Source of the DNA: Cellulomonas gilvus ATCC 13127
Lineage (GTDB): Bacteria > Actinomycetota > Actinomycetes > Actinomycetales > Cellulomonadaceae
DNA: 64,000 nt
Assembly: GCF_000218545.1 (NCBI RefSeq)
Contig: NC_015671.1
Location: 1,116,001 to 1,180,000 of the forward strand
Reading direction: 5' to 3'
The notes beneath the pieces are model-generated. The model was not told the origin of the DNA and ran no database searches. It saw only the letters and a list, made by a program, of their open reading frames with translations. Of this stretch, positions 16,034 to 24,141 are shown one piece after another (the stretch's first letter is position 1; each line of letters opens with the position of its first letter). The position numbers and the translations under genes were made by a program.

Positions 16034-16645
16034 TCAGGCCTCCGGCTGGGGGTGGGGGTCACGGGTGAGCGGGTGCAACGTCACGGGCGTCGAGGCGGGC
16101 GTGCCGCCCGACGCGGGAGCGGCGTGGGCCGCGACCGCGGGGCGCTCCGGCGCGGGCTCCGGCGCGGGGTCGGGCGTGAGCAGCGCGCCGACGAGCAGCC
16201 CGATCGCGGACGCGAGCAGCAGCGTCGCGGTGACCTCGACGGACGACGAGACGACCGCGGTCGGGTCGGCCGCGTACGTCGAGTCGTACGCCCCGACGAC
16301 GCCGACGACGCCGAGCAGGAGCGACCACAGGGGGAGCCGTCCCCGTGAGACTGCGAACGCCACGACGCACAGGCTGAGCACGACGAACGCCACGACGGCC
16401 CAGCCGGCGGGCGAGTCGGGCAGCGCGGCCGCGCGCGCCAGGTAGCCCGCCCAGGCGAGCACGACGCCGAGAACGAATCCCGCGGTGCGCTCCGCGACCG
16501 ACCCGTGGGGCACCAGCCCGAGCGCCCCGCCGAGCGCGAGGCCCAGGAGCACCGCACCTCCGGCCTGTGCGCCGAGCAGGGACCAGGCGGTGATCACCGC
16601 CGTGAGGACCGCGAGGACGAGCCCCGCAAGGATGTACCGCTTCAT
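16034..16645 (-). CDS. Small integral membrane protein, partner of the heptad-repeat protein
   Basis: 203 residues with about six hydrophobic segments. The first is ILAGLVLAVLTAVITAWSLLG and the last is VTATLLLASAIGLLVGALL. A Pro/Ala-rich cytoplasmic tail of about 45 residues follows (PAPEPAPERPAVAAH). I recognise no named family. It is translationally linked to the downstream heptad-repeat gene, with one base between stop and start, so the two probably act together at the membrane. The start at 16645 has AGGTGG close upstream. Confidence 0.7.
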   Translation of the reverse strand: MKRYILAGLVLAVLTAVITAWSLLGAQAGGAVLLGLALGGALGLVPHGSVAERTAGFVLGVVLAWAGYLARAAALPDSPAGWAVVAFVVLSLCVVAFAVSRGRLPLWSLLLGVVGVVGAYDSTYAADPTAVVSSSVEVTATLLLASAIGLLVGALLTPDPAPEPAPERPAVAAHAAPASGGTPASTPVTLHPLTRDPHPQPEA

Positions 16646-16767
16646 GACCACCTCGTCGTGGTGCCTCGGGACCGGCCTGACCCGGACGTCTGTGCGGCGG
16701 GCGTCGTCGTCGACGCCTGCGCCCCGGTCGCCGGGATGTCTACCAGCGCGTCGGTACCGTGGCCATG

Positions 16768-16824
16768 GGGTACTGGGTAAAGGACGGCGGGTACCGGGTA
16801 AATCAGGGTCCGGTATCAAGTAAT
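16768..16824. repeat. Three direct repeats in a divergent promoter region
   Basis: GGGTACTGGGTAAA (16768-16781) and GGGTACCGGGTAAA (16789-16802) differ by one base and are 21 bases apart, two helical turns. A weaker third copy, GGTATCAAGTAAT, begins at 16812, about 22 bases on. An extra GGTACCG lies at 16753. The array stands in the 328-base gap (16646-16973) between divergent genes, so it is a good candidate operator for either side. I see nothing else in that gap: no convincing gene, hairpin or RNA. Confidence 0.55.
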
Positions 16825-16973
16825 CGTGACCGTCCCGTGACCGGCGACGGGCCGTTGGTCCCTGGACCGGGTGCGCGCCGCCGCGACGGGCCCGAGGCCG
16901 CATGCGCCGGCCCGGCGTCTTCCTGGGCGGACACCCCTTGCGCCCACGGTCGGCGATCCCCTACGACGGTGCG

Positions 16974-17726
16974 ATGACCCGCACCCGTGCCGCCTGGACC
17001 TGCACCTTTGCCGCCCTCGTCGCTCTCGGGGCGGCAGGCTGCTCCGACTCGTCGACCCCCGCCCCGGAGGCGACCACGCCCGCCGCCGCACCCTCCGAGG
17101 CGGCGCCCGGTGTCGAGGCCCCGGACTGCCTGCCCGAGGGCAGCACCGCGTCCCTGGTGGGCGAGGGCCCCGAGGGCACGCTCGTCGCGCTCGTGGGCGC
17201 ACCCCCTGCCGAGGCCGAGCTCGGGGTGGTGCTCGCGCCGCAGTCGGGTGGTGACTGGTGCCAGTGGGCCGCGCAGGCCGAGCGCCTGACCGCGGCGGGG
17301 TACGTCGTGGGGACGTTCACGTGGGGCTCCGACGGGTCCGCCTCGGTCGAGGCCGCGGTCGAGCAGGTGCGTGCGGCGGGGGTCGAGCGGGTCGCGCTCG
17401 TCGGCGCGTCCAAGGGTGGCGCGTTCAGCGTGGCGACCGCGGCCGACGTCGACGCCGCGACGGTGATCGCGCTGAGCCCGCCCGCCGAGTTCGACGGCGT
17501 GAGCGCACGTGCGCAGGACGTCACGTACGCCGGGCCGCTCCTCGTCGTGGGCGTGACCGACGACTCGAGCGTCCCCGTCGCCGAGTCCCGCGAGGTCGCG
17601 CGCGACGACGACACGTGGCTCGAGGTGCCCGGCACCACGCACGGGGTCGGGGTCTTCGACACCGAGGAGGGCGCGACCGTGTGGCAGGCGATCGACGAGC
17701 GACTGGCCGCGGCCGCGAAGGGCTGA
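16974..17726 (+). CDS. Lipoprotein with an alpha/beta-hydrolase-like fold
   Basis: 250 residues. The signal peptide ends in ALGAAGC, giving a lipobox with Cys23, followed by a Ser/Thr/Pro/Ala-rich spacer. The C-terminal 190 or so residues look like an alpha/beta hydrolase. The nucleophile elbow GASKGG lies at about residue 145, a strand reads PLLVVGVTDDSSVP, and a late His is in PGTTHGVGVF. GDWCQWAAQAERLTAAGYVVGTF fits the usual opening strands and helix. The ATG at 16974 was chosen because a proper lipoprotein signal starts there. The substrate is unknown. Confidence 0.72.
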   Translation: MTRTRAAWTCTFAALVALGAAGCSDSSTPAPEATTPAAAPSEAAPGVEAPDCLPEGSTASLVGEGPEGTLVALVGAPPAEAELGVVLAPQSGGDWCQWAAQAERLTAAGYVVGTFTWGSDGSASVEAAVEQVRAAGVERVALVGASKGGAFSVATAADVDAATVIALSPPAEFDGVSARAQDVTYAGPLLVVGVTDDSSVPVAESREVARDDDTWLEVPGTTHGVGVFDTEEGATVWQAIDERLAAAAKG

Positions 17727-17741
17727 GCGGCGCGCCGCGCG

Positions 17742-18317
17742 TCAGAGGTAGCGCAGCGGGTCGAACTCCTCCAGGGGGATGACCTTGATGCGCGGCAGGA
17801 TCACGTTGAACGCCGCGACGTCCTGCTCGAGGTCGAACGTCTCGAGCCCGCGCGCCACGAGCGAGGCGAGCGACGTCGACGTGAACTCGCGGAACGCGAT
17901 CAGGCCCGTCCGCCGGTCCGGGTCGTCCACGAGCGTGCCCAGCTCGCCCGCGAAGTCGCCGTCGTGGCTCACGAGCATCACGTCGCCCTGGCGGCCGACG
18001 AGCGCCTCGAGCGTGCGCTTGATGCCGATGTCGACGACCTTCTCGTACGACTCGCCGGCCAGCGGGATCGGGGTGAACCCGATCGCCATGAGCGCCTGGA
18101 TGAACGGCATGGGCAGGCTGCCGCCGGACGCGTTGAGGAAGAACAGACCCTTGGTGGGCTGCTGCCACCGCTGCTGCGCGAACGTCAGCACGCGCTCCCA
18201 GCGCGGCCGCTGGTCCGGCGTGGGCTTGGCGTTGAGGATCGACGAGCCGAGCGTGGCGTCGATGTTCTCGCCGTCGACGACGACGTAGGTGGTCCGCACG
18301 GCAGCGTCCTGGCTCAT
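17742..18317 (-). CDS. NYN-domain (PIN-like) RNase-type protein
   Basis: 191 residues. VVVDGENID near the N-terminus and DVMLVSHDGDFAGEL at about residues 115-130 supply the conserved acidic residues of the NYN domain, a PIN-like nuclease fold usually acting on RNA. The C-terminal region has LPRIKVIPLEEFDPLRYL. The start at 18317 lies six bases after TACGCT (18329-18324 on the minus strand), the spacing expected for a leaderless transcript; no ribosome site is visible. Confidence 0.82.
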   Translation of the reverse strand: MSQDAAVRTTYVVVDGENIDATLGSSILNAKPTPDQRPRWERVLTFAQQRWQQPTKGLFFLNASGGSLPMPFIQALMAIGFTPIPLAGESYEKVVDIGIKRTLEALVGRQGDVMLVSHDGDFAGELGTLVDDPDRRTGLIAFREFTSTSLASLVARGLETFDLEQDVAAFNVILPRIKVIPLEEFDPLRYL

Positions 18318-18390
18318 CCGCCCAGCGTAGAGGGCCCGCGGCGGCCGTGGGCGGCCGGGTGCGTCGCGGGGCCCGCGAGAACCCGGGACG

Positions 18391-18431
18391 CCGCAGGGCC
18401 CGCGCACCGGTGGGGAACGCGGGCCCTGCGG
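18391..18431 (-). terminator. Hairpin after the xylanase gene
   Basis: A perfect 14-base stem, CCGCAGGGCCCGCG at 18391-18404 with its complement at 18418-18431 and a 13-base loop, lies just beyond the xylanase stop codon. There is no T-run. A further GC-rich palindromic stretch follows at about 18366-18377. Confidence 0.7.
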
Positions 18432-18438
18432 TGTCGCG

Positions 18439-19890
18439 TCAGACGACCGAGCAGGCCGCGCCGTTGAGCGCGAACCCGGTCGGCGTGCCGTTGGTGCCGG
18501 GGTGCGCGCCGTTGAAGCCGAACGTCTGGCTCTGCCCGGGCGCGATCGAGCCGTTCCAGGGTGCGTTGGTCACGGTGACCTGCGCGCCCTGCTGCGTGAC
18601 GGTCGAGCTCCAGGCCTGCGTCACGCTCTGCCCGGACGGGAACGTGAACGTCAGGCGCCAGCCGTCGACGGGCGTGGCCGACAGGTTGCGCACGATCACG
18701 TTCGCGGTGAACCCGGTGTTCCAGGTGCTGGCGCCGTACGTCACGCTGCACGTACCGGCGGGCGGCGTGGTGGGGTCGGGCGTCGGGGTGGCGGTCGCCG
18801 TCGGCGTGGGCGTCGGCGTGGGTGTCGGTGTGACGCCCCCGAACGCGGCCTGGATCGCCGCGTAGGCCGGCTTGGGCGCGTAGCCGTTGTCCCACACGAG
18901 CGCGGCGCCCTGTCCCGAGAACACGTCGGGGACCCAGGAGTACTTGTCGGTGATGCCCCAGATGGTGACGCCCTGGCACCGCGCGACCGCGTTGCACGTG
19001 CTGAACACCGAGCGGTAGTCGGCGGCCTGCTGCGCGAGCTTGGTGGAGTCCGACGGCATGGTCATGCGGATGTCGAGCTCGGTGACGCGCACGTCGACGC
19101 CCAGGGCCGCGAAGCGCTCCATGTTCTGGCGCAGCGAGGACGGTACCTGGCCGACGATGAAGTGCGACTGCAGCCCCACGCAGTCGATCGGCACGCCGCG
19201 CGCCTTGAAGTCCTTGACCATGGCGTACACGGCGTCGGACTTCGCGTTGATGCCCTCGATGTTGTAGTCGTTGTAGCAGAGCCTGACCGCCGGGTCGGCG
19301 CTGCGAGCGGCGCGGAACGCGGTCTCGATGTAGCCGTTGCCCAGCCTCTGCTGGAACACCGACTGGCGGCGCGTGCCGTTCTCCTCGAAGGCCTCGTTGA
19401 CGACGTCCCACGCCACGACCTGGCCCGCGTACCGCCGCACGACGGTGCTCGCGTGCGAGACCATCGCGGACTCCAGCTCGCTCGCGCCCAGGTTCTGCGC
19501 CCACCCGGGCAGCTGCTGGTGCCACACGAGCGTGTGGCCGTACAGCTTCTTGCCGGTGGTCGCGGCGTAGGACGCGACCGCGTCGGCCTGGCCCCACGAG
19601 AACTGCCCGCGCTGCGGCTCGGTCGACTCCCACTTCATCGCGTTCTCCGCGACCACCAGGGAGAACTCGGAGTCGGCGATCTGCTTGTAGGCGGTCTCGG
19701 ACAGCCGGTTGGGGTCGAGCGCGAAGCCGACGTCCTTGCCGGCCGCGGTGCCGAGCTCGCGCAGCGTGGCGGCCGACGCGGGCACGGCGAACGTGGCGAC
19801 CGCGAGCGCGGCGGCCGCCGCGACGACCGCGACGCGGCGTGCCACCTGCCGACGCGGCACACTCGTGCGCGTGGACTGGGTGATGGGCAT
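18439..19890 (-). CDS. cex: Secreted endo-beta-1,4-xylanase GH10 with a C-terminal CBM2 (Cex/Xyn10A type)
   Basis: 483 residues. A 40-residue signal peptide ends in PASA. The GH10 domain spans 41-352. Its acid/base is Glu166 in WDVVNEAF and its nucleophile Glu271 in [24 protein letters not shown] is also conserved. A Pro-Thr linker (about 354-379) joins it to a CBM2 (about 380-483) that starts and ends with Cys and contains WNTGFTANV and NAPWNGS. Sequence and layout are close to Cellulomonas fimi Cex as I remember it. It cleaves xylan, and often cellobiosides, while bound to cellulose. GAGGAGG ahead of the ATG is an excellent ribosome site. A divergent MarR regulator may control it. Confidence 0.95.
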   Translation of the reverse strand: MPITQSTRTSVPRRQVARRVAVVAAAAALAVATFAVPASAATLRELGTAAGKDVGFALDPNRLSETAYKQIADSEFSLVVAENAMKWESTEPQRGQFSWGQADAVASYAATTGKKLYGHTLVWHQQLPGWAQNLGASELESAMVSHASTVVRRYAGQVVAWDVVNEAFEENGTRRQSVFQQRLGNGYIETAFRAARSADPAVRLCYNDYNIEGINAKSDAVYAMVKDFKARGVPIDCVGLQSHFIVGQVPSSLRQNMERFAALGVDVRVTELDIRMTMPSDSTKLAQQAADYRSVFSTCNAVARCQGVTIWGITDKYSWVPDVFSGQGAALVWDNGYAPKPAYAAIQAAFGGVTPTPTPTPTPTATATPTPDPTTPPAGTCSVTYGASTWNTGFTANVIVRNLSATPVDGWRLTFTFPSGQSVTQAWSSTVTQQGAQVTVTNAPWNGSIAPGQSQTFGFNGAHPGTNGTPTGFALNGAACSVV

Positions 19891-19950
19891 GGGTTCCTCC
19901 TCGTCGAGACGACCGGCGGGGGACAGCGTGCTCACGCGCGTCGGCCCGCG

Positions 19951-19996
19951 CGAGACGGTGAATCCATTAGGTTGCGCGGCGCGTCTCGATAGTTGC
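19951..19996. promoter_or_regulatory. Candidate operator between xylanase and marR
   Basis: An inverted repeat CGAGACG (19951-19957) and CGTCTCG (19982-19988) brackets AATCCATTAGGTTGCG. A related element, ATAGTTGCG, lies at 19989-19997, about 21 bases from TAGGTTGCG (19968). The site stands in the 123-base divergent gap, where a MarR dimer would control both genes. By-eye evidence only. Confidence 0.4.
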
Positions 19997-20013
19997 GACG
20001 GCGTGGAGCGGTC

Positions 20014-20481
20014 ATGACGGAGCGTGCGGGGCGCCGCGCGACCGCGCGTGAGGCGGCCGCGGCGTGGGAGTCGCTGTTCCGCGCGCAGGTCGCACTCATG
20101 CGCCGGTTCACCGCGCAGGACGTGTGGGGTGAGCTCACGGTGCGCGAGTACGACGTGCTGTTCGCGCTCTCGGGCCGGCCGGACGGCGCGGCGCGCCTGC
20201 ACGAGCTCGCCGCCGAGAGCCTGCTGACGCAGCCGAGCCTGTCCCGCCTCGTCGAGCGGCTCGAGACGCGCGGCTGGGTGCGGAGGTCGCCCGCGCCGCA
20301 GGACGGCCGGGGGGTGGTGGTGACGCTGACCGAGGAGGGCGCCGCGCTGCAGCGGGAGGTCGGCCGTCGGCACGTCGCGCAGATCCACCGCCTGGTGGGC
20401 GGCGTGCTGGACGCCGACGAGCTCGCGACGTTGCGGGACCTGACGGACCGCCTGCGCACCGGGCAGGCGCGCATCCCCTGA
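20014..20481 (+). CDS. MarR-family transcriptional regulator
   Basis: 155 residues. The winged helix-turn-helix is clear: [51 protein letters not shown], then the wing [13 protein letters not shown]. Flanking helices form the dimer interface. GGAG lies six bases before the ATG. It is divergent from the xylanase gene, and an inverted repeat sits between them. It could regulate the xylanase, itself, or the flavodoxin gene downstream; the ligand is unknown. Confidence 0.88.
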   Translation: MTERAGRRATAREAAAAWESLFRAQVALMRRFTAQDVWGELTVREYDVLFALSGRPDGAARLHELAAESLLTQPSLSRLVERLETRGWVRRSPAPQDGRGVVVTLTEEGAALQREVGRRHVAQIHRLVGGVLDADELATLRDLTDRLRTGQARIP

Positions 20482-20601
20482 GCTCGCGGGACGTGACGGC
20501 CGCCGCACGGACCGCGGGACCTCGGGCCCACGGCATCCGGACCCCTGTGACGCACGATGGACGGGCGAGGAGCACCGGGGATTCGACGAGGGGAGTGTGC
20601 C

Positions 20602-21102
20602 GTGCGCGTTCTGGTCGCAGTGGCGTCACGTCACGGGGGGACCTGGGGGATCGGCGAGAGGATCGCGGCCGAGCTGAGCGGTCGCGGCTGCCACGTCGAC
20701 CTGCTCCCGGCCGACGAGGTCACCGACGCCTCCGGGTACGACGCCCTGGTCCTCGGCTCGGCGGTGTACACCGGGCACTGGATCTCCGCCGCGCGTGAGC
20801 TCGGTCAGCGCATCGCCGCGGACCGCGTGCCGCCCGCGGTGTGGCTGTTCTCGTCGGGTCTCGCGACGCAGCCCGCCGCCGCCGCCAACTCGCCGCACGA
20901 GATCGCGGCGCTGGCGCAGGCGCTGCACGCGCGTGGTCACCGCAGCTTCCGCGGCCGCCTCGACGTGGCGGCGCTGTCCTTCGCCGAGCGCGCCATCATC
21001 GCCGGCGCGCGTGCGCGGGCCGGTGACCACCGCAACTTCGAGGTCGTCGCGCAGTGGGCGCAGGGCATCGCCGACGCCCTGATGCTGCAGCCCGCGCACT
21101 GA
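20602..21102 (+). CDS. Flavodoxin-domain protein (HemG-like)
   Basis: 166 residues. It starts [25 protein letters not shown], in which ASRHGGT replaces the usual FMN-phosphate loop (T/S)xTGNT, as in flavodoxin-domain proteins annotated near protoporphyrinogen oxidase Hem[16 protein letters not shown] is a second FMN-contacting loop. The GTG start has GAGGGGAG seven bases upstream. A redox role is expected; whether it works in heme synthesis or elsewhere cannot be told. Confidence 0.78.
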   Translation: MRVLVAVASRHGGTWGIGERIAAELSGRGCHVDLLPADEVTDASGYDALVLGSAVYTGHWISAARELGQRIAADRVPPAVWLFSSGLATQPAAAANSPHEIAALAQALHARGHRSFRGRLDVAALSFAERAIIAGARARAGDHRNFEVVAQWAQGIADALMLQPAH

Positions 21103-21127
21103 GCTCGCCGGACGGCCCGCGGCCGTC

Positions 21128-21176
21128 AGCGGTTTGCGTGATGACGCAAGCGGTTTGCGTGCACGCGCGCTAGCAT
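21128..21176 (+). promoter_or_regulatory. LacI-type operator and leaderless promoter of the alpha-glucoside regulator
   Basis: Two copies of AGCGGTTTGCGTG lie at 21128-21140 and 21149-21161, 21 bases apart. Together with ACGCAA at 21144-21149 they form the palindrome TTGCGT-GATG-ACGCAA (21134-21149) and a second facing pair ACGCAA-n5-TTGCGT (21144-21160). TAGCAT at 21171-21176 is a -10 box six bases before the ATG. The layout suggests autoregulation. Confidence 0.6.
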
Positions 21177-21182
21177 GACGGG

Positions 21183-22202
21183 ATGTCTCGACGACTCGCA
21201 GAGGTGGCGCGCAAGGTCGGTGTCTCCGAGGCGACCGTGAGCCGGGTGCTCAACGGCAAGCCGGGCGTCTCCGACGCGACGCGGGAGGCCGTCCTGACGG
21301 CGCTGGACGTGCTCGGCTACGAGCGGCCCACCAAGCTGCGGGGCGAGCGCGCACGGCTGGTCGGCCTGGTCCTGCCGGAGCTGCAGAACCCGATCTTCCC
21401 GGCGTTCGCCGAGGTCGTGGGCGGCGCGCTCGCGCAGCAGGGCTTCACGCCCGTGCTGTGCACGCAGACCGCGGGCGGCGTCTCGGAGGCGGACTACGTC
21501 GAGCTGCTGCTCGGCCAGCAGGTCTCGGGCATCGTGTTCGCGGGCGGCAACTACGCCCAGCGGGACGCCACGCACGCCCACTACGAGCGGCTCACGGGGC
21601 GCCAGCTTCCCGTGGTGCTCATCAACGCGTCGATCGACGAGCTGCCGTTCCCGCGCGTCTCGTGCGACGACGAGGTGGCGATCGAGCAGGCCGTCGGGCA
21701 CCTGGCGTCGCTCGGGCACACGCGCATCGGCCTGGTCCTGGGCCCGGCCGACCACGTGCCGTCGGAGCGCAAGCTGCACGCCGCTCGCGCCGTGGCCGCG
21801 CACCTGGGGCTGACGCTCGAGGACCGTCAGGTGGTGCGCTCGGCGTACTCGCTCGAGAGCGGGCAGGCGGCGGCCGGCCGGCTGCTGCGCGACGGCGTGA
21901 CGGGCATCGTGTGCGCGTCCGACCCGCTCGCGCTCGGCGCGATCCGGGCGGCCCGCCGGGCGGGCCTGCGGGTGCCGGAGGACGTCTCGGTGGTGGGCTA
22001 CGACGACTCGGCCTTCATGAACTGCACCGAGCCGCCGCTCACGACGGTGCGCCAGCCCATCGAGCCCATGGGGCGTGCGGCGATCGACCTGCTCGTCAGC
22101 CAGATCAACGGGGCAGCGGTCCCGCAGGACGAGCTGCTGTTCGAGCCCGAGCTCGTGGTGCGGGGCTCCACCGCTCCCGCACCGGCCACCCGCACGGCCT
22201 GA
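21183..22202 (+). CDS. LacI-family regulator of the alpha-glucoside locus
   Basis: 339 residues. The N-terminal helix-turn-helix reads LAEVARKVGVSEATVSRVLNGKPGVSDATR, followed by the hinge region, and a periplasmic-binding-protein-like effector domain covers about 60-330 (VGLVLPELQNPIFPAF, VVGYDDSAFMNCTEPPLTTVRQP). It precedes a GH13 glucosidase and a sugar ABC transporter on the same strand, so an alpha-glucoside is the likely inducer. No ribosome site is visible; a leaderless transcript is predicted from TAGCAT six bases upstream. Confidence 0.9.
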   Translation: MSRRLAEVARKVGVSEATVSRVLNGKPGVSDATREAVLTALDVLGYERPTKLRGERARLVGLVLPELQNPIFPAFAEVVGGALAQQGFTPVLCTQTAGGVSEADYVELLLGQQVSGIVFAGGNYAQRDATHAHYERLTGRQLPVVLINASIDELPFPRVSCDDEVAIEQAVGHLASLGHTRIGLVLGPADHVPSERKLHAARAVAAHLGLTLEDRQVVRSAYSLESGQAAAGRLLRDGVTGIVCASDPLALGAIRAARRAGLRVPEDVSVVGYDDSAFMNCTEPPLTTVRQPIEPMGRAAIDLLVSQINGAAVPQDELLFEPELVVRGSTAPAPATRTA

Positions 22203-22245
22203 GCGCCGCGCAGACGGGCGCTCCGCGCCACCCCGTCGGGGGTGA

Positions 22246-22274
22246 GCACGACGCGCGTCCGGGCGTCGTCGTGC
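22246..22274 (+). terminator. Hairpin after the LacI gene
   Basis: An eight-base stem, GCACGACG (22246-22253) with CGTCGTGC (22267-22274) and a 13-base loop, lies 43 bases beyond the regulator stop and before the next promoter. No T-run. Confidence 0.45.
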
Positions 22275-22333
22275 CTGACGCGCGCTCGTGTTCCGTGCTG
22301 ATGTCACGCTTCGGTAACGCCGTTGTCGGGTTC

Positions 22334-22363
22334 TTGCGCGCTTTCTGTTCAGTCCTTTAGTGT
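22334..22363 (+). promoter_or_regulatory. Probable promoter of the GH13/ABC operon
   Basis: TTGCGC at 22334-22339 and TAGTGT at 22358-22363 are separated by 18 bases. The start codon GTG at 22371 lies seven bases after the -10 box, so the transcript would be leaderless. Confidence 0.5.
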
Positions 22364-22370
22364 CGCCGGT

Positions 22371-24047
22371 GTGACGACGACGTCCTCCCGACCTCAGCCC
22401 GCGACCGACCCCACGTGGTGGCGGGGAGCCGTGATCTACCAGGTGTACCCGCGCAGCTTCGCCGACGGGAACGGCGACGGGACGGGCGACCTCGCCGGGC
22501 TGCGCGCGCGGCTGCCGTACCTGCGCGACCTCGGCGTCGACGCCATCTGGGTCACGCCGTGGTACCGCTCGCCGCTCGCCGACGGCGGGTACGACGTCGC
22601 CGACTACCGCGCGATCGACCCCGCGTTCGGCACGCTCGAGGAGGCGGAGGCGCTCGTCGGCGAGGCGCTCGAGCACGGCATCCGGACCATCGTCGACATC
22701 GTCCCCAACCACGTGTCCGAGCAGCACGCGTGGTTCCGTGCGGCGCTCGCGGCAGGCCCGGGGTCGCCCGAGCGTGCGCGGTTCTGGTTCCGCCCCGGCA
22801 AGGGTGAGCACGGCGAGCTGATGCCCACGCAGTGGGTGTCCGACTTCCAGGGGAGCACCTGGACCCGCACCACCGACCCGGACGGGAACCCGGGCGAGTG
22901 GTACCTGCACCTGTTCGCCCCCGCACAGCCGGACCTCAACTGGTCGCACCCCGACGTGCGCGCCGAGTTCGAGGACGTGCTGCGGTTCTGGCTGGACCGG
23001 GGCGTGGCCGGCATCCGCATCGACTCCGCGGCCCTCCTGATCAAGGACGACGCGCTTCCGGAGTACACCGAGCACCCCGGTCCGGGCGAGCACCCGCACG
23101 TGGACCGCGACGAGATCCACGACGTCTACCGCGCGTGGCGCGCGCTCGCCGACGCCTACCCGGGCACGCGCATCCTCGTCGGCGAGGTCTGGCTCGCGGA
23201 CCGCGCGCGCTTCGCGCAGTACCTGCGTCCCGACGAGATGCACACGGCGTTCAACTTCGACTTCATGGCGCGTCCGTGGCAGGCCAAGGCGCTGCGGGAG
23301 TCGATCGACATGACGCTGGCCGCGCACGGCCCGGTCGGGGCTCCCGCGACGTGGGTGCTCTCGAACCACGACGTGACGCGCCCGGTGACGCGCTACGGGC
23401 GCGAGGACTCGTCGTTCGCCTTCGCCCGCAAGCGGTTCGGCACCCCGACCGACCTCGAGCTCGGTCACCGGCGCGCCAGGGCCGCCGCGCTGCTGACCGC
23501 CGCCCTGCCCGGCGCGCTGTACGTGTACCAGGGGGACGAGCTCGGCCTGCCCGAGGTCGAGGACCTGCCGCTCGAGGTGCTGCAGGACCCGATGCACTTC
23601 CGCTCGCTCGGCGTCGACCCGGGCCGCGACGGGTGCCGGGTGCCGCTCCCGTGGTCCGGCTCCGCGGCCCCGTTCGGGTTCAGCCCGCCGGGTGCGACGC
23701 GGCCGCCGTGGCTCCCGCAGCCGGCGTGCTGGGCGGACCTGACGGTCGAGCGGCAGTCCGCCGACCCGGGTTCGATGCTCCGGCTCTACCGGGAGCTGCT
23801 GGCGCTGCGCCGCACCGAGCCGGCACTGGGCGACGGGTCGCTCACGTGGCTCGAGACGCCCGACGACGTGCTCGCGTTCGCGCGCGGCGACGTCGTCTGC
23901 GTCGTCAACCTGGGAGACGACCCGGCGGACCTGCCGCCGCACACCGATGTCCTGCTGACGAGCGGTCCGCTCGTGGCAGGTCGACTGCCGCGCGACACCG
24001 CCGCGTGGCTCCGCGGGCCCGGGGGTCCGCTCACCCCGACCCCCTGA
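22371..24047 (+). CDS. GH13 alpha-glucosidase
   Basis: 558 residues; intracellular, as no signal peptide is present. GVIYQVYPRSF-type opening (AVIYQVYPRSFADGNGDGTGDLAGL) and DAIWVTPWYRSP are typical of oligo-1,6-glucosidase/alpha-glucosidase members. The catalytic triad is visible as Asp218 (GIRIDSA), Glu272 (ILVGEVWL) and Asp334 (LSNHDVTR). It would hydrolyse the alpha-glucosides imported by the ABC proteins encoded next. The GTG at 22371 was chosen because WWRGAVIYQ homology begins soon after and a -10 box lies seven bases upstream. Maltose, isomaltose or trehalose specificity cannot be fixed by eye. Confidence 0.92.
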   Translation: MTTTSSRPQPATDPTWWRGAVIYQVYPRSFADGNGDGTGDLAGLRARLPYLRDLGVDAIWVTPWYRSPLADGGYDVADYRAIDPAFGTLEEAEALVGEALEHGIRTIVDIVPNHVSEQHAWFRAALAAGPGSPERARFWFRPGKGEHGELMPTQWVSDFQGSTWTRTTDPDGNPGEWYLHLFAPAQPDLNWSHPDVRAEFEDVLRFWLDRGVAGIRIDSAALLIKDDALPEYTEHPGPGEHPHVDRDEIHDVYRAWRALADAYPGTRILVGEVWLADRARFAQYLRPDEMHTAFNFDFMARPWQAKALRESIDMTLAAHGPVGAPATWVLSNHDVTRPVTRYGREDSSFAFARKRFGTPTDLELGHRRARAAALLTAALPGALYVYQGDELGLPEVEDLPLEVLQDPMHFRSLGVDPGRDGCRVPLPWSGSAAPFGFSPPGATRPPWLPQPACWADLTVERQSADPGSMLRLYRELLALRRTEPALGDGSLTWLETPDDVLAFARGDVVCVVNLGDDPADLPPHTDVLLTSGPLVAGRLPRDTAAWLRGPGGPLTPTP

Positions 24048-24141
24048 CCCGACGACGGTCCTGGCGCGCACCGCAGCCCGGCAGGACGCCCGCACCACCC
24101 CATCGCGCCGGTCGTCCCGGCGCACTCACGAAGGAGTGACG

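Noticed and set aside
16759-16977. Small open frame of 72 codons in the divergent gap
   Set aside because: It has no ribosome site, covers the repeat array and shows no domain; chance frame.
18755-18836. Short tandem repeat of alternating GGCGTG/GGTGTC type units
   Set aside because: It encodes the Pro-Thr linker of the xylanase and is a normal feature of such enzymes.
21126-24125. Long minus-strand open frame (about 999 codons) across the LacI and GH13 genes
   Set aside because: Antisense to two clear families; composition is typical of a shadow frame and it has no recognisable motif.
24048-24141. CelR-type or TTGCGT-type operator between the GH13 gene and the binding protein
   Set aside because: No palindrome matching either type was found; the GH13 promoter region at 22203-22370 also lacks a clear copy.
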